Assembly (NCBI RefSeq): GCF_900100315.1
Contig: NZ_FNFF01000007.1
Coordinates: forward strand, 264,750 to 328,749
DNA: 64,000 nucleotides
DNA from: Streptomyces indicus
GTDB taxonomy: Bacteria; Actinomycetota; Actinomycetes; Streptomycetales; Streptomycetaceae
Direction of reading: 5' to 3'
Shown: one piece after another, positions 48,964 through 57,405 of the stretch
Layout of the letters: the number at the start of each line of letters is the position of its first letter
Position numbering within the stretch: position 1 is the first letter of the stretch
Program-made: the position numbers and the translations under genes
The notes under the pieces: generated by a model
Databases searched by the model: none
The model's input: only the letters and a program-made list of their open reading frames with translations
What the model was told of the DNA's origin: nothing

Positions 48964-50400
48964 TCAGTGACCCCCCACCCCCTCCTGCGCCTTGAGCGGC
49001 AGCAGCCGCAGGGCCGGGAGGCAGACCGCTGTGATCGCGAGGACCACGAGCAGGCTGATCTTCATCGCGTGCACCGAGCCGTCGGCGAGGAAGTGGAAGT
49101 AGACGGTCGTGACGGTGGCGGAGCCGATCCCGTTGGCGAGTTGCTGCACCGCGGTGAGGGAGCCGCTCGCGCTGCCCGCCTCGTCGGGGTCGATGTCGCC
49201 GAGCGCGATGTCGAAGATCGTGCCGAAGCAGGCGCCCATGCCGAGGCCGGTGACGAAGACCGCGGGTGCCAGGGCCCAGAGCGAGACGGACAGGCCCGAG
49301 GTGAGGACCAGGGCGAGCAGCCAGCCCGCCCCGGCCATGGTCAGGAGCATGCCGATGAGGACGAGCGTGCGGCCCAGCTTCGCGGCGAGGCCCATGCCCG
49401 CGAAGGCGGCCACGATGATGCCGAGGGTCAGCGGCAACATCCCGAGCGCGGTGTCGCCGGGGCTCGCGTGCAGCCCCTGCTGGAGGAAGAGCGAGATCAC
49501 GTACGTGAGTCCGCTGGTCACCGCGAAGAAGAGCAGGCCGACGAAGAGGCCCGAGGTGAAGCCCTTGTTCCTGAGGAGCGAGGGCTTGATCAGCGGGCTG
49601 GCCGCGGTGCGCTGACGACGGGCGAACAGCGCGAGGAAGACCAGGCCCACCGCGAGCGACCCGAGCGACAGCGCGCCCCAGCCGTACGTGGAGCCCTCGA
49701 TCAGGCCGAACATCAGGCCGAACATGGTGACGGCGAGCAGCCCGGCACCGCGCCCGTCGACGACCGTGCGGTGGTCCCCGTCGTCCTTCGGCAGCAGCCG
49801 CGTGGCGGCGAACAGGCCGAGGACGCCCAGGACCAGGTTGACGAGGAAGACCGGCCGCCAGGACAGCCCGCCGAAGTCGGCGTCGATCACGAAACCGGCC
49901 AGGACCGGGCCGCCCACGGAGGCGATGCCGAGCAGCGGGCCGAAGAGCTGGAAGGCCTTGCGCAGCATGTCGCGCGGGAAGGTCTTCGTCAGGATCGCCA
50001 TGCCCTGCGGGATCATCAGCGCGCCGAAGGCGCCCTGCACCGCGCGGGCCACGACGAGCAGCGCCGGGTCGGGCGAGAGGCCGGCGACGGCGGAGGCCGC
50101 GGTGAACCCGGCCATGCCGATCAGGAAGAGCCGACGCTGGCCGTACTTGTCGCCGAGCCGGCCGCCGACCACGAGCAGGACGCCCATGGCCAGGGCGTAG
50201 GCGGAGCCGAGCCACTTGATCAGGGACTCGCCGCCGCCGATGTCGCCGACGATCGTCGGCGCCGCGATGTTGGTGACGGTCGCGTCGATCATGTCGAGCG
50301 CGTCGGCCAGCAGGACCAGGCCGAGGATCAGCCACAGGGCGGTACGGGAGAGGGCGGCCGCCGTCGTGGGCGGCCCGGTGAGAGCAGGCGTCGCGGACAT
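48964..50400 (-). CDS. MFS drug exporter (DHA2, 14-TM type)
   Basis: 478 residues with about 14 hydrophobic segments and the DHA2 motifs: DALDMIDATVTNIAAP at segment 1, the GGRLGDKYGQRR loop (motif A), and PALLVVARAVQGAFGALMIP (motif B/C). Proton-driven multidrug efflux is the family role. ATG 50400 follows AAGGAGG; a longer frame extends into the promoter. It is divergent from a TetR gene sharing an operator at 50511-50539. Confidence 0.93.
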   Translation of the reverse strand: MSATPALTGPPTTAAALSRTALWLILGLVLLADALDMIDATVTNIAAPTIVGDIGGGESLIKWLGSAYALAMGVLLVVGGRLGDKYGQRRLFLIGMAGFTAASAVAGLSPDPALLVVARAVQGAFGALMIPQGMAILTKTFPRDMLRKAFQLFGPLLGIASVGGPVLAGFVIDADFGGLSWRPVFLVNLVLGVLGLFAATRLLPKDDGDHRTVVDGRGAGLLAVTMFGLMFGLIEGSTYGWGALSLGSLAVGLVFLALFARRQRTAASPLIKPSLLRNKGFTSGLFVGLLFFAVTSGLTYVISLFLQQGLHASPGDTALGMLPLTLGIIVAAFAGMGLAAKLGRTLVLIGMLLTMAGAGWLLALVLTSGLSVSLWALAPAVFVTGLGMGACFGTIFDIALGDIDPDEAGSASGSLTAVQQLANGIGSATVTTVYFHFLADGSVHAMKISLLVVLAITAVCLPALRLLPLKAQEGVGGH

Positions 50401-50510
50401 GACGGCCTCCTTGGGGGGTGGGTGGGGGCGGGACGAGTGGCGGCGTGCTCGCCGCGGGCCCGCGTCGGATGGCGGCCGCGGTGGCCGCACTTCCAGAAAA
50501 GCACACCCAT

Positions 50511-50539
50511 TACGAAACCGCAATCACTACGGTTTTGTA
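50511..50539. promoter_or_regulatory. TetR operator between MFS exporter and tetR gene
   Basis: Inverted repeat TACGAAACCG-n9-CGGTTTTGTA (one mismatch) in an A+T-richer stretch between the two divergent starts; likely site of the adjacent TetR repressor. Confidence 0.7.
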
Positions 50540-50578
50540 GCGCATACGGGTGTGGGATCGCTTCGGTAAGCTGGCGGC

Positions 50579-51208
50579 ATGGCGGAAACAGCGAAGAAGG
50601 CGCCGAAGGTGGCCTCGCCGAGGACAGGCGCGCAGAAGGAGCCCGGGCGCCGTGAGCGCAAGAAGGCGGCGACGCGCAAGGCGCTGTCGGACGCCGCGCT
50701 CGAGCTGTTCCTGGAGCACGGCTTCGAGAAGGTGACCGTCGCGCAGATCGCCGAGCGCGCCGACACCGCGGTGACCACGCTGTTCGCGCACTTCCCCGGC
50801 GGGAAGGAGGCGCTGGTCCTCGGTGACGACGTCGAGCGCGAGGCCTCGCTGACCGCGGCGGTGCGGGAGCGGGGCGAGGGCGAGTCGGTGCTCGACGCGC
50901 TGCACCGGTTCTTCGAGGGCCGCGGGATCTTCGCGGCCGACCTGGACAACGAGTACCGCAAGCGGGTCGAGTTCGTGGCGGCCACCCCCAGACTCCGGGC
51001 GCACGCACGGCAGTTGTGGGTGGCGTGCGAGGAGTCCCTCGCGAAGGTCATGGCCGAGGAGACCGGCCGCCCGGAGGGCGATCTCTCGCTGCGGGTGCTC
51101 GCGCGCTACGTCCTGGAGACCCCGGACCTGGCCTCACTCGAACCGGACCCGCGCCGCGCACTCGACACCGTCTTCGAGCATCTGCGACGCGGGTGGCCGG
51201 AGGTCTGA
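50579..51208 (+). CDS. TetR-family transcriptional regulator
   Basis: 209 residues. After a Lys-rich leader (~25 residues) the HTH is clear: KAATRKALSDAALELFLEHG then VTVAQIAERADTAVTTLFAHF. The C-terminal ligand domain is family-specific. It is divergent from the MFS exporter and very likely its repressor, opened by a drug ligand. Confidence 0.92.
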   Translation: MAETAKKAPKVASPRTGAQKEPGRRERKKAATRKALSDAALELFLEHGFEKVTVAQIAERADTAVTTLFAHFPGGKEALVLGDDVEREASLTAAVRERGEGESVLDALHRFFEGRGIFAADLDNEYRKRVEFVAATPRLRAHARQLWVACEESLAKVMAEETGRPEGDLSLRVLARYVLETPDLASLEPDPRRALDTVFEHLRRGWPEV

Positions 51209-51274
51209 TCCGGGCGGCCGAGAGGCCGACCCTGAGCACCGCTCAGGCGCCGGCGCTCGGCCCTCAGGGCACAC

Positions 51275-51898
51275 TCATCCGACCACCATCCCCACCGCGA
51301 GCCCCGCGATCAGCGCACTCGACGCGGCCGCCGTCGCCAGCCGGCCCCGGCGCCCGGTCAGCGCCCGGCCGAGCAGCGCTCCCCCGCCCGCGAGCAGCAG
51401 CTGCCAGCTCGCGGAGGCGGCGAACGCGGCCAGGACGAACACCGTCCGCTCGGCGCCGCCCGCCGGGGCGGCGGACCCGGACCCGAGGACGAGCGCGGTG
51501 AAGTAGACGATCGTGACCGGGTTGAGCAGGGTGATGCCGAGCAGGCTCAAGTAGGCCCGGAGTGGGGTGAGTTCGCGGACCTCGCGGCCGTTCGCCGCCG
51601 CGCCCCGGTACTGGCGGACGGCGGTCAGGAAGCCCCGTACCGCCAGAGCGAGGAGCACGACGGCCGAGGTCCAGCGCAGCGGCGTGGTCACCGAGGCGAG
51701 CAGCGGGGCGAGTGCGGTGCCGCCGAGCGCGGCGGTCAGGGCGTAGAGGCCGTCGGCGCTCGCGACGCCCAGCGCGGCCGAGGCTCCGGTGCGCAGGGAG
51801 GTGCGGGCGGTGAGGGCCACGAGATAGGTCGCGACCGCTCCGACCGGGATGGCGATGCCGTATCCCGCGAGCAGTCCGGCGACCAAGGCCGTGCTCAC
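51275..51898 (-). CDS. LysE-family amino-acid/metabolite exporter
   Basis: 207 residues with about six hydrophobic segments and the LysE/RhtB start GYGIAIPVGAVATYLV and ITLLNPVTIVYFTALVLG, where the NP motif sits in the fourth segment. Substrate not predictable. The start is uncertain: GTG 51898 gives the expected N-terminal segment; ATG 51979 would add 27 residues. It is co-directional with, and 242 bp downstream of, the sigJ gene. Confidence 0.82.
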   Translation of the reverse strand: MSTALVAGLLAGYGIAIPVGAVATYLVALTARTSLRTGASAALGVASADGLYALTAALGGTALAPLLASVTTPLRWTSAVVLLALAVRGFLTAVRQYRGAAANGREVRELTPLRAYLSLLGITLLNPVTIVYFTALVLGSGSAAPAGGAERTVFVLAAFAASASWQLLLAGGGALLGRALTGRRGRLATAAASSALIAGLAVGMVVG

Positions 51899-52140
51899 GC
51901 GGGACGCGGATCGGGCCTCCGGTGGACGCCGGGCTGCTGCTGCGCGCGCACCGGCGAGGTGGCGGCGGTCTTGGGGCATCCCCTGAACGCATTGCTCGGG
52001 GAAGGCCGGGCGGCGGAAGAGAGGGATGTCATGCGTGGATCGTGGCGCCGCGGCTCCGGTGACGGCAACTCGATTTTCCGGGCTCGACCTCCCCGGCTCG
52101 ATCTCTCCGGCTCGATCTCCCGGGGCGCGATCTCGCGGGC

Positions 52141-53043
52141 TCAATCTCCCGCGGGCCCCCGCTGTACGCCCCCGAGCTTGTCCGGGTTCACCTGGAACCG
52201 CAGATCGTGGATCCGCCCCTCCGACACCTCGTACGAGAGCGTGCCGATGGTGACGCCGTCCAGCGTGAACAGGAGGCCGAGTTCACCGTTGATGACGGCC
52301 GGCGTGGTGGCCATCGCCGCATAGTCCGGCTTCGCGAGGACGCCGAGCACCCAGCGGGCGACCGCGTCGGCGCCGTGCAGCGGCCGGCGGGCCGCGGTGA
52401 CCTTGCCGCCGCCGTCGGACCAGCAGGTCACATCGGGGGCGAGCAGCGCCATCATGCCGTTCAGATCGCCGCCGGACGCGGCCTCCAGGAAGAGCTGCGT
52501 GACCCGTTCACGCTCGGCGCCGTCCGCCTCGTACCGCGGCCTGCGCGCCTGGACGTGGGAGCGGGCGCGGTGCGCGGTCTGGCGTACGGACTGCTCGGAC
52601 CTGCCGAGCGTCTCGGCGATCTCCGCGTGCGAGTAGCCGAAGACCTCGCGGAGCACGAACACCGCGCGCTCCACGGGCCCGAGGGTTTCCAGGACGACCA
52701 GCATCGCCATGGAGACGGACTCGGCCATCTCGGCCTCCTCGGCGACGTCGGGGGTGGTGAGCAGCGGTTCCGGCAGCCAGGGGCCCACATAGGTCTCGCG
52801 GGTGGCGCGGGCCGAAGTCAGCCTGTTCAGGCAGAGGTTGGTGACGGTGCGGACGAGATACGCGCGGGGGTTGGCCACATCCGAGCGGTCCGCCTTGGAC
52901 CAGGTCAGCCACGCGTCCTGGAGCACGTCCTCGGTGTCCGCGACGCTGCCGAGCAGCCGGTAGGCGGTCGCGAAGAGCAGCCGGCGGTGCGCCAGGAAGG
53001 GGTCGTCGGGGTGCGGGGCTGCGGTGGCGCGATCGTCCGGCAT
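52141..53043 (-). CDS. sigJ: ECF41-group sigma factor (SigJ-like) with SnoaL domain
   Basis: 300 residues. Sigma regions 2 and 4 are followed by a SnoaL-like C-terminal domain. All three ECF41 hallmarks are visible: WLPEP (89-93) in the linker, DGGGK (210-214) and NPDKL (286-290) in the extension. ECF41 factors lack an anti-sigma factor and use the extension as built-in control; they usually sit by a carboxymuconolactone decarboxylase, oxidoreductase or epimerase gene, here the oxidoreductase at 53086. Start ATG 53043 follows AAGGTGGC; 42 bases separate the genes. Confidence 0.95.
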   Translation of the reverse strand: MPDDRATAAPHPDDPFLAHRRLLFATAYRLLGSVADTEDVLQDAWLTWSKADRSDVANPRAYLVRTVTNLCLNRLTSARATRETYVGPWLPEPLLTTPDVAEEAEMAESVSMAMLVVLETLGPVERAVFVLREVFGYSHAEIAETLGRSEQSVRQTAHRARSHVQARRPRYEADGAERERVTQLFLEAASGGDLNGMMALLAPDVTCWSDGGGKVTAARRPLHGADAVARWVLGVLAKPDYAAMATTPAVINGELGLLFTLDGVTIGTLSYEVSEGRIHDLRFQVNPDKLGGVQRGPAGD

Positions 53044-53085
53044 CGCGCCACCTTGGCAGTCGACTCGCTTACGGTTCAAGGGGGT

Positions 53086-54282
53086 TCACGCCTTCGTCGC
53101 CCGGCCGCCCTGCGGCCAGACCAGCGCGCCGGCGAGCTTCCGGGTGAGCCGGTACGTCTTGACCGGGCTGCCGCTGACCGTCTCCTTGTAGAACACGGCG
53201 CTGCGGCCGGTCAGGCGGATCCGCCGGGGGGTGTCGTCGGGCCGCGTGAACTGGATGACCGCGTCCTTGCGCCCGAGGCTGACCGGCTGGTGCACGTAGC
53301 CGAAGCGGAACGGCTTCACCTTCCGTCCGCGCAGCCGCCGCGCGATCGCGTCCGCGGTGTACGCGGCCGAGGGGATCCCCGACTGGCAGGTCCCGTGCAC
53401 CGTCCCCCAGGCCTGCTCGATGCGCGCGGCGTCGCCGATCGCGTGGATCTCCGGGTGCGACACGGAGCGCAGCGTGCCGTCTGTCCGGATCCGCCCGGCC
53501 TCGTCTACCGCGATCCCGGCGTCAGCGGCGAGCGCCGGCACGCGTACGCCCGCGGTCCACAACGACACGTCGGAGACGAGCAGTTCACCGTCCGCCAGCT
53601 CGACGGCGTCGGGCAGCACCTTCGCCACCCGCACCCCCGCACGCACGGTGACGCCGAGCCGGTCGAGGGCACGGAGCAGATACGCCTGCGCCTTCGTCCC
53701 CATCATCGAGCCGGGCACCTCGTGGCTGAGCAGGGTGACATCGAGGCCCGGGTGCGCCTCGGCGATCTCGGCCGCGGCCTCGACCCCGGTGAGCCCGCCG
53801 CCGCTGACGGTCACGGCCCCGCCCCGCACCGCGAGCCGCGCCAGTTCCTGGGACATCCGGCGGGCGGTACGCGGGTCGTTCAGGGTGTACGCGTGCTCCG
53901 CGACGCCCGGCACGCGGCTGGTGTCGGTGGAGCTGCCGAGGGCGTAGACGAGGGTGTCGTACGGGAGCGGCTCCGCGCTGCCCGACACCTGGACCTCCCG
54001 GGCCTCGACGTCGATCGCGGTGGCCCAGCCCTCGACGAAGGCGACGCCGGTGCCGTCGAGCAGCTCGGTGATCCGGTGGTCGGCGAGCTCCTGTCCGGCG
54101 GCGATCTGGTGCATCCGCAGCCGCTCGGTGAACCGCGGCGACGGGTTGACCAGCGTGATCCGTACCGCCGGGCCGCGGCGGGTGCGCCGCGCGAGCCGGG
54201 TGGCGGTCATCATGCCGGTGTAGCCGGCACCGAGGACGACGATGCGGTGGGGGGTGGCGGGGGCGGACTCGGTGTTCATCAC
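53086..54282 (-). CDS. FAD/NAD(P)-dependent oxidoreductase (NDH-2-like)
   Basis: 398 residues. N-terminal FAD motif VVLGAGYTGMMTA, second nucleotide motif VTVSGGGLTGVEAAAEIAE, and AIGDAARI near the flavin, the pattern of type II NADH dehydrogenases and related pyridine-nucleotide oxidoreductases. No membrane-binding C-terminal segment is obvious, so a soluble quinone- or stress-related enzyme is possible. Starts at GTG 54282 or the adjacent ATG 54279 after AGGAGCCC. First gene of the operon with sigJ; a TGTCACA box lies upstream. Confidence 0.9.
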   Translation of the reverse strand: MMNTESAPATPHRIVVLGAGYTGMMTATRLARRTRRGPAVRITLVNPSPRFTERLRMHQIAAGQELADHRITELLDGTGVAFVEGWATAIDVEAREVQVSGSAEPLPYDTLVYALGSSTDTSRVPGVAEHAYTLNDPRTARRMSQELARLAVRGGAVTVSGGGLTGVEAAAEIAEAHPGLDVTLLSHEVPGSMMGTKAQAYLLRALDRLGVTVRAGVRVAKVLPDAVELADGELLVSDVSLWTAGVRVPALAADAGIAVDEAGRIRTDGTLRSVSHPEIHAIGDAARIEQAWGTVHGTCQSGIPSAAYTADAIARRLRGRKVKPFRFGYVHQPVSLGRKDAVIQFTRPDDTPRRIRLTGRSAVFYKETVSGSPVKTYRLTRKLAGALVWPQGGRATKA

Positions 54283-54326
54283 GGGCTCCTCTGCTGTCTG
54301 TTCCGCACGGTGTCGCCCATGGGACA

Positions 54327-54349
54327 GACGGCCCCGCCCGGATGTGACA
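54327..54349 (-). promoter_or_regulatory. candidate ECF41 promoter of the oxidoreductase-sigJ operon
   Basis: TGTCACA (54349-54343) and CGTC (54330-54327) in the order reported for ECF41 promoters, but with only 12 bases between them, shorter than the ~16 I recall for the group. Confidence 0.35.
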
Positions 54350-54350
54350 G

Positions 54351-54384
54351 GAGGCCCGCTGTGACCTGCGTCACAGCGGGCCTC
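54351..54384 (-). terminator. hairpin terminator after the lipoprotein hydrolase gene
   Basis: Perfect 15-bp stem GAGGCCCGCTGTGAC/GTCACAGCGGGCCTC with a 4-base loop, 40 bases after the stop of the gene at 54425. Confidence 0.85.
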
Positions 54385-54424
54385 GGGGAGGAGAGCAGCA
54401 CGGGATCCCGCGCGTATCCGCAGC

Positions 54425-55957
54425 TCAGCAGCGCTTCCCGTCCTCCGGCGCCTTGCCGTCGAGCAGATAGCGGTTGACCGCCGTGTCGATGCAGTCGCTG
54501 CCGCGCCCGTACGCCGTGTGCCCGTCGCCGTCGTACGTGAGCAGCGTGCCGGTGGCCAGCTGACCGGCCAGCGACTCCGCCCACTTGTACGGGGTCGCGG
54601 GGTCGCGGGTCGTGCCGACCACCAGGAGCGGGGCCGCGCCCTCCGCCGTGATGCGATGGGCCGAGCCGGTGGCCTGCTCGGGCCAGTACGTGCAGGTCAG
54701 ACCCGCCCAGGCCAGCCCCGTACCGAAGACGGGCGAGGTCTTCTCGAACTCGGGCAGCGCCTTCTCCACCTCGTCCGGCCCCTTGAACGCGGCAGGCAGA
54801 TCAAGGCAGTTGACGGCCGCGTTGGCGAACATGATGTTCCCGTACGAGCCGTCGGGCTGCCGCTCGTAGTAGCTGTCCGAGAGCTGGAGCAGCCCCGAGC
54901 CGTCGCGGTCCTTCATCGCCGAGCCGAGCGCGTCGCGCAGCTGGGGCCAGGCGCCCTCGTCGTACATCGCGGCGATCACGCCGGTCGTGGCGAGGGATTC
55001 GCCGAGCCTGCGGTCGCCGGCCGGGATGGGCTGCTTGTCCAGCTGCAGGAAGAACTCCGTCAGCCGGCGGCCCGCGCCCTCGGCGTTCTTCGTCCCGAGC
55101 GGGCAGTCGCTCTGCCCGACGCAGTCCTTCGCGAAGGACCGGAAGGCCGTCTCGAAGCCGGCGGTCTGGTCGAGGTTCATCTGCTCGGCGGGCAGCGAGG
55201 GGTCCATCGCGCCGTCGAGGACGAGGCGGCCGGTGCGCTCGGGATACAGCTCGGCGTAGGTCGCGCCGAGGAAGGTGCCGTACGAGGCGCCGACGTAGTA
55301 CAGCTTGTCGTCGCCGAGCACCTCACGCAGCAGATCCATGTCCCGCGCGGCCTCGACGGTGGAGACATGCGGAAGGACCGTGGCCGACCGCTTCTCACAG
55401 CCCTGCGCGAACTCCTTGTAGGCGGTGACCAGTTGCTCCTGCTCGCGCTCGTCGTCGGGGGTCACGTCGGTCTGCGTGTACGCGTCCATCGCCTTGTCGT
55501 CGAGGCACTCGACGGGCTCGCTGCGGGCCACGCCGCGCGGATCCATGCCCACCATGTCGTAGCGGGCGCGGACCGGGGCCGGATAGCCGAGGGCCGCGTA
55601 CGCCTGGAGGTACTCGATGGCGGAGCCGCCGGGCCCGCCCGGGTTGACCATGAGCGAGCCGATGCGCTTGCCCGGGCCGGTGGCCTTCTTGCGGGAGACG
55701 GCCAGCTTGATCTGCCCGTCGTCCGGCTTCGCGTAGTCGAGCGGCGCCCGGAGCGTGGCGCACTCGAACCCCGGCACACCGCACTCGCGCCACTTCAACT
55801 TCTGTGTGGCGTACGGCTTCAGGGCCTCCTTCGCCGAGGAGTCGAGGGAGGACCGGGCCGAGGGATCCGGCGAACTCCCCCCGGAACAGCCGGAGATGAG
55901 CAGCCCCGCCGCGAGCAGGGCGGCGGCGGTACGGGCGAGGGGGGCCTTGATGCGCAT
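54425..55957 (-). CDS. lipoprotein alpha/beta-hydrolase (SlpD/E-type peptidase-like)
   Basis: 510 residues. Signal peptide with lipobox LISGC (Cys24) makes it membrane-tethered outside. The alpha/beta-hydrolase core has Ser in VGASYGTFLG (near 224), Asp in GTTRDPATP and His in YDGDGHTAYG near the end, plus a C-terminal TAP-like segment. Streptomyces secrete related mycelium-associated tripeptidyl aminopeptidases and SlpD/E proteases, so peptide hydrolysis is the best guess. Adjacent to holB on the same strand; they are separated by about 150 bp. Confidence 0.9.
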   Translation of the reverse strand: MRIKAPLARTAAALLAAGLLISGCSGGSSPDPSARSSLDSSAKEALKPYATQKLKWRECGVPGFECATLRAPLDYAKPDDGQIKLAVSRKKATGPGKRIGSLMVNPGGPGGSAIEYLQAYAALGYPAPVRARYDMVGMDPRGVARSEPVECLDDKAMDAYTQTDVTPDDEREQEQLVTAYKEFAQGCEKRSATVLPHVSTVEAARDMDLLREVLGDDKLYYVGASYGTFLGATYAELYPERTGRLVLDGAMDPSLPAEQMNLDQTAGFETAFRSFAKDCVGQSDCPLGTKNAEGAGRRLTEFFLQLDKQPIPAGDRRLGESLATTGVIAAMYDEGAWPQLRDALGSAMKDRDGSGLLQLSDSYYERQPDGSYGNIMFANAAVNCLDLPAAFKGPDEVEKALPEFEKTSPVFGTGLAWAGLTCTYWPEQATGSAHRITAEGAAPLLVVGTTRDPATPYKWAESLAGQLATGTLLTYDGDGHTAYGRGSDCIDTAVNRYLLDGKAPEDGKRC

Positions 55958-56035
55958 CCACCGAGGGTAACGGGGCGGTAGCGGTACGCAGTTGCTCCGA
56001 CTCGTACGAGTGAGCCGGGCCTCCGGGGAGTCCCG

Positions 56036-56134
56036 GCGTCAGCCCGCCCGCAGCGCCACCCTCACCGTCACCGCGTCAGCCCGCCCGCAGCGTCACCGTC
56101 ACCGCGTCAGCCCGCCCGCAGCGCCATCGTCATC
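56036..56134. repeat. three-copy tandem repeat spanning the holB stop codon
   Basis: Units 56036-56072, 56073-56103 and 56104-56134 share GCGTCAGCCCGCCCGCAGCG. The third contains the final codons (LRAG) and stop of holB; the others lie downstream of it. Confidence 0.9.
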
Positions 56135-57312
56135 GCCTCCACCGCGAGCAGCGGGGCGACATTGGACTCCAGGGCCTCGCGGCAGGCGGAGATGGCCTCG
56201 ATGCGGCGCAGGGTCGACTCGGGCGAGGAGGCGCGGGCCAGCCGCTCCAGGGTGTCCCGCTGGTCGACGTTGGCGAGGGCGACCTGGGAGCCCAGCTGGA
56301 GGGCGAGCACATCACGGTAGAAACCCGTGAGGTCGGTGAGCGCGAGGTCGAGGGTGTCGCGCTGGGTGCGGGTGCGCCGCCGCTTCTGCTTGTCCTCCAG
56401 GTCCTTCATCACCCCGGCCGTACCGCGCGGCATCCGTCCGCCCTGGGCCGCGCCGAGCGCCGCCTTCAGCTCCTCGGTCTCCTTGGTGTCGACCTCCTCG
56501 GCGAGCTGCTTGGCGTCCTCGGCCGCGGAGTCGATCAGCTCCTGGGCGGCCTTCAGACACCCGCCGATCTCGTCGATCCGCAGCGGCAGCTTGAGCACGG
56601 CGGCCCGCCGCTCGCGCGCCCGCTCGTCGGTCGCGAGCCTCCGGGCGCGCCCGATGTGCCCCTGGGTGGCCTGGGCCGCGGCCGCCGCCACGGGCGGCTC
56701 GATGCCGTCGCGCCGTACGAGGATGTCGGCCACGGCGGCCACCGGCGGGGTGCGCAGCGTCAGGTGCCGGCAGCGCGAACGGATGGTGGGCAGCACGTCC
56801 TCGAGCGAGGGCGCGCACAGCAGCCACACCGTGCGCGGCGCGGGCTCCTCGACGGCCTTGAGCAGCACATTGCCCGCGCCTTCGGTGAGCCGGTCGGCGT
56901 CCTCCAGGACGATCACCTGCCAGCGCCCGCCGGCCGGGGACATCTGGGCCCGCCGCACGAGGTCGCGGGTCTCCTTCACGCCGATGCTCAGCAGATCGGT
57001 CCGTACGACCTCGACATCCGCGTGCGTACCGACAAGGGCCGTATGGCAGCCGTCGCAGAATCCGCAGCCCGGCGCGCCGCCGAGCGCACGGTCCGGGCTC
57101 ACGCACTGCAACGCGGCCGCGAACGCGCGCGCCGCCGTGGAACGCCCCGATCCGGGCGGCCCCGTGAACAGCCAGGCATGCGTCATCTTCGAACTCGACG
57201 GCAGCTCACCGCCGCCGGCCGCGACCGTCACATAGGCGTCGGCGTCCCGCGCGGCAGCCTCCAGCTGCGCGGTGACCCGGTCCTGACCCACCAGGTCGTC
57301 CCATACGGGCAT
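56107..57312 (-). CDS. holB: DNA polymerase III delta-prime subunit
   Basis: 401 residues, part of the clamp-loader complex. The P-loop region reads GPPGSGRSTAARAF, with Arg in place of the Walker A Lys, as expected for delta-prime, which does not hydrolyse ATP. The zinc-binding cysteines GCGFCDGC and the SRC motif (RSRCRHL) are present. Follows tmk in the order topA-tmk-holB. Start ATG 57312; it lies 93 bases from the tmk stop. Confidence 0.94.
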   Translation of the reverse strand: MPVWDDLVGQDRVTAQLEAAARDADAYVTVAAGGGELPSSSKMTHAWLFTGPPGSGRSTAARAFAAALQCVSPDRALGGAPGCGFCDGCHTALVGTHADVEVVRTDLLSIGVKETRDLVRRAQMSPAGGRWQVIVLEDADRLTEGAGNVLLKAVEEPAPRTVWLLCAPSLEDVLPTIRSRCRHLTLRTPPVAAVADILVRRDGIEPPVAAAAAQATQGHIGRARRLATDERARERRAAVLKLPLRIDEIGGCLKAAQELIDSAAEDAKQLAEEVDTKETEELKAALGAAQGGRMPRGTAGVMKDLEDKQKRRRTRTQRDTLDLALTDLTGFYRDVLALQLGSQVALANVDQRDTLERLARASSPESTLRRIEAISACREALESNVAPLLAVEAMTMALRAG

Positions 57313-57405
57313 GGGTGCCGCCTCTCTTCCGGTGCGCGGGCTGTGGTGCCGACGTCGGTGCCCTGCCCGTCCATTGTGGGGCAGGGCACTGACAAGCCCG
57401 GACCG

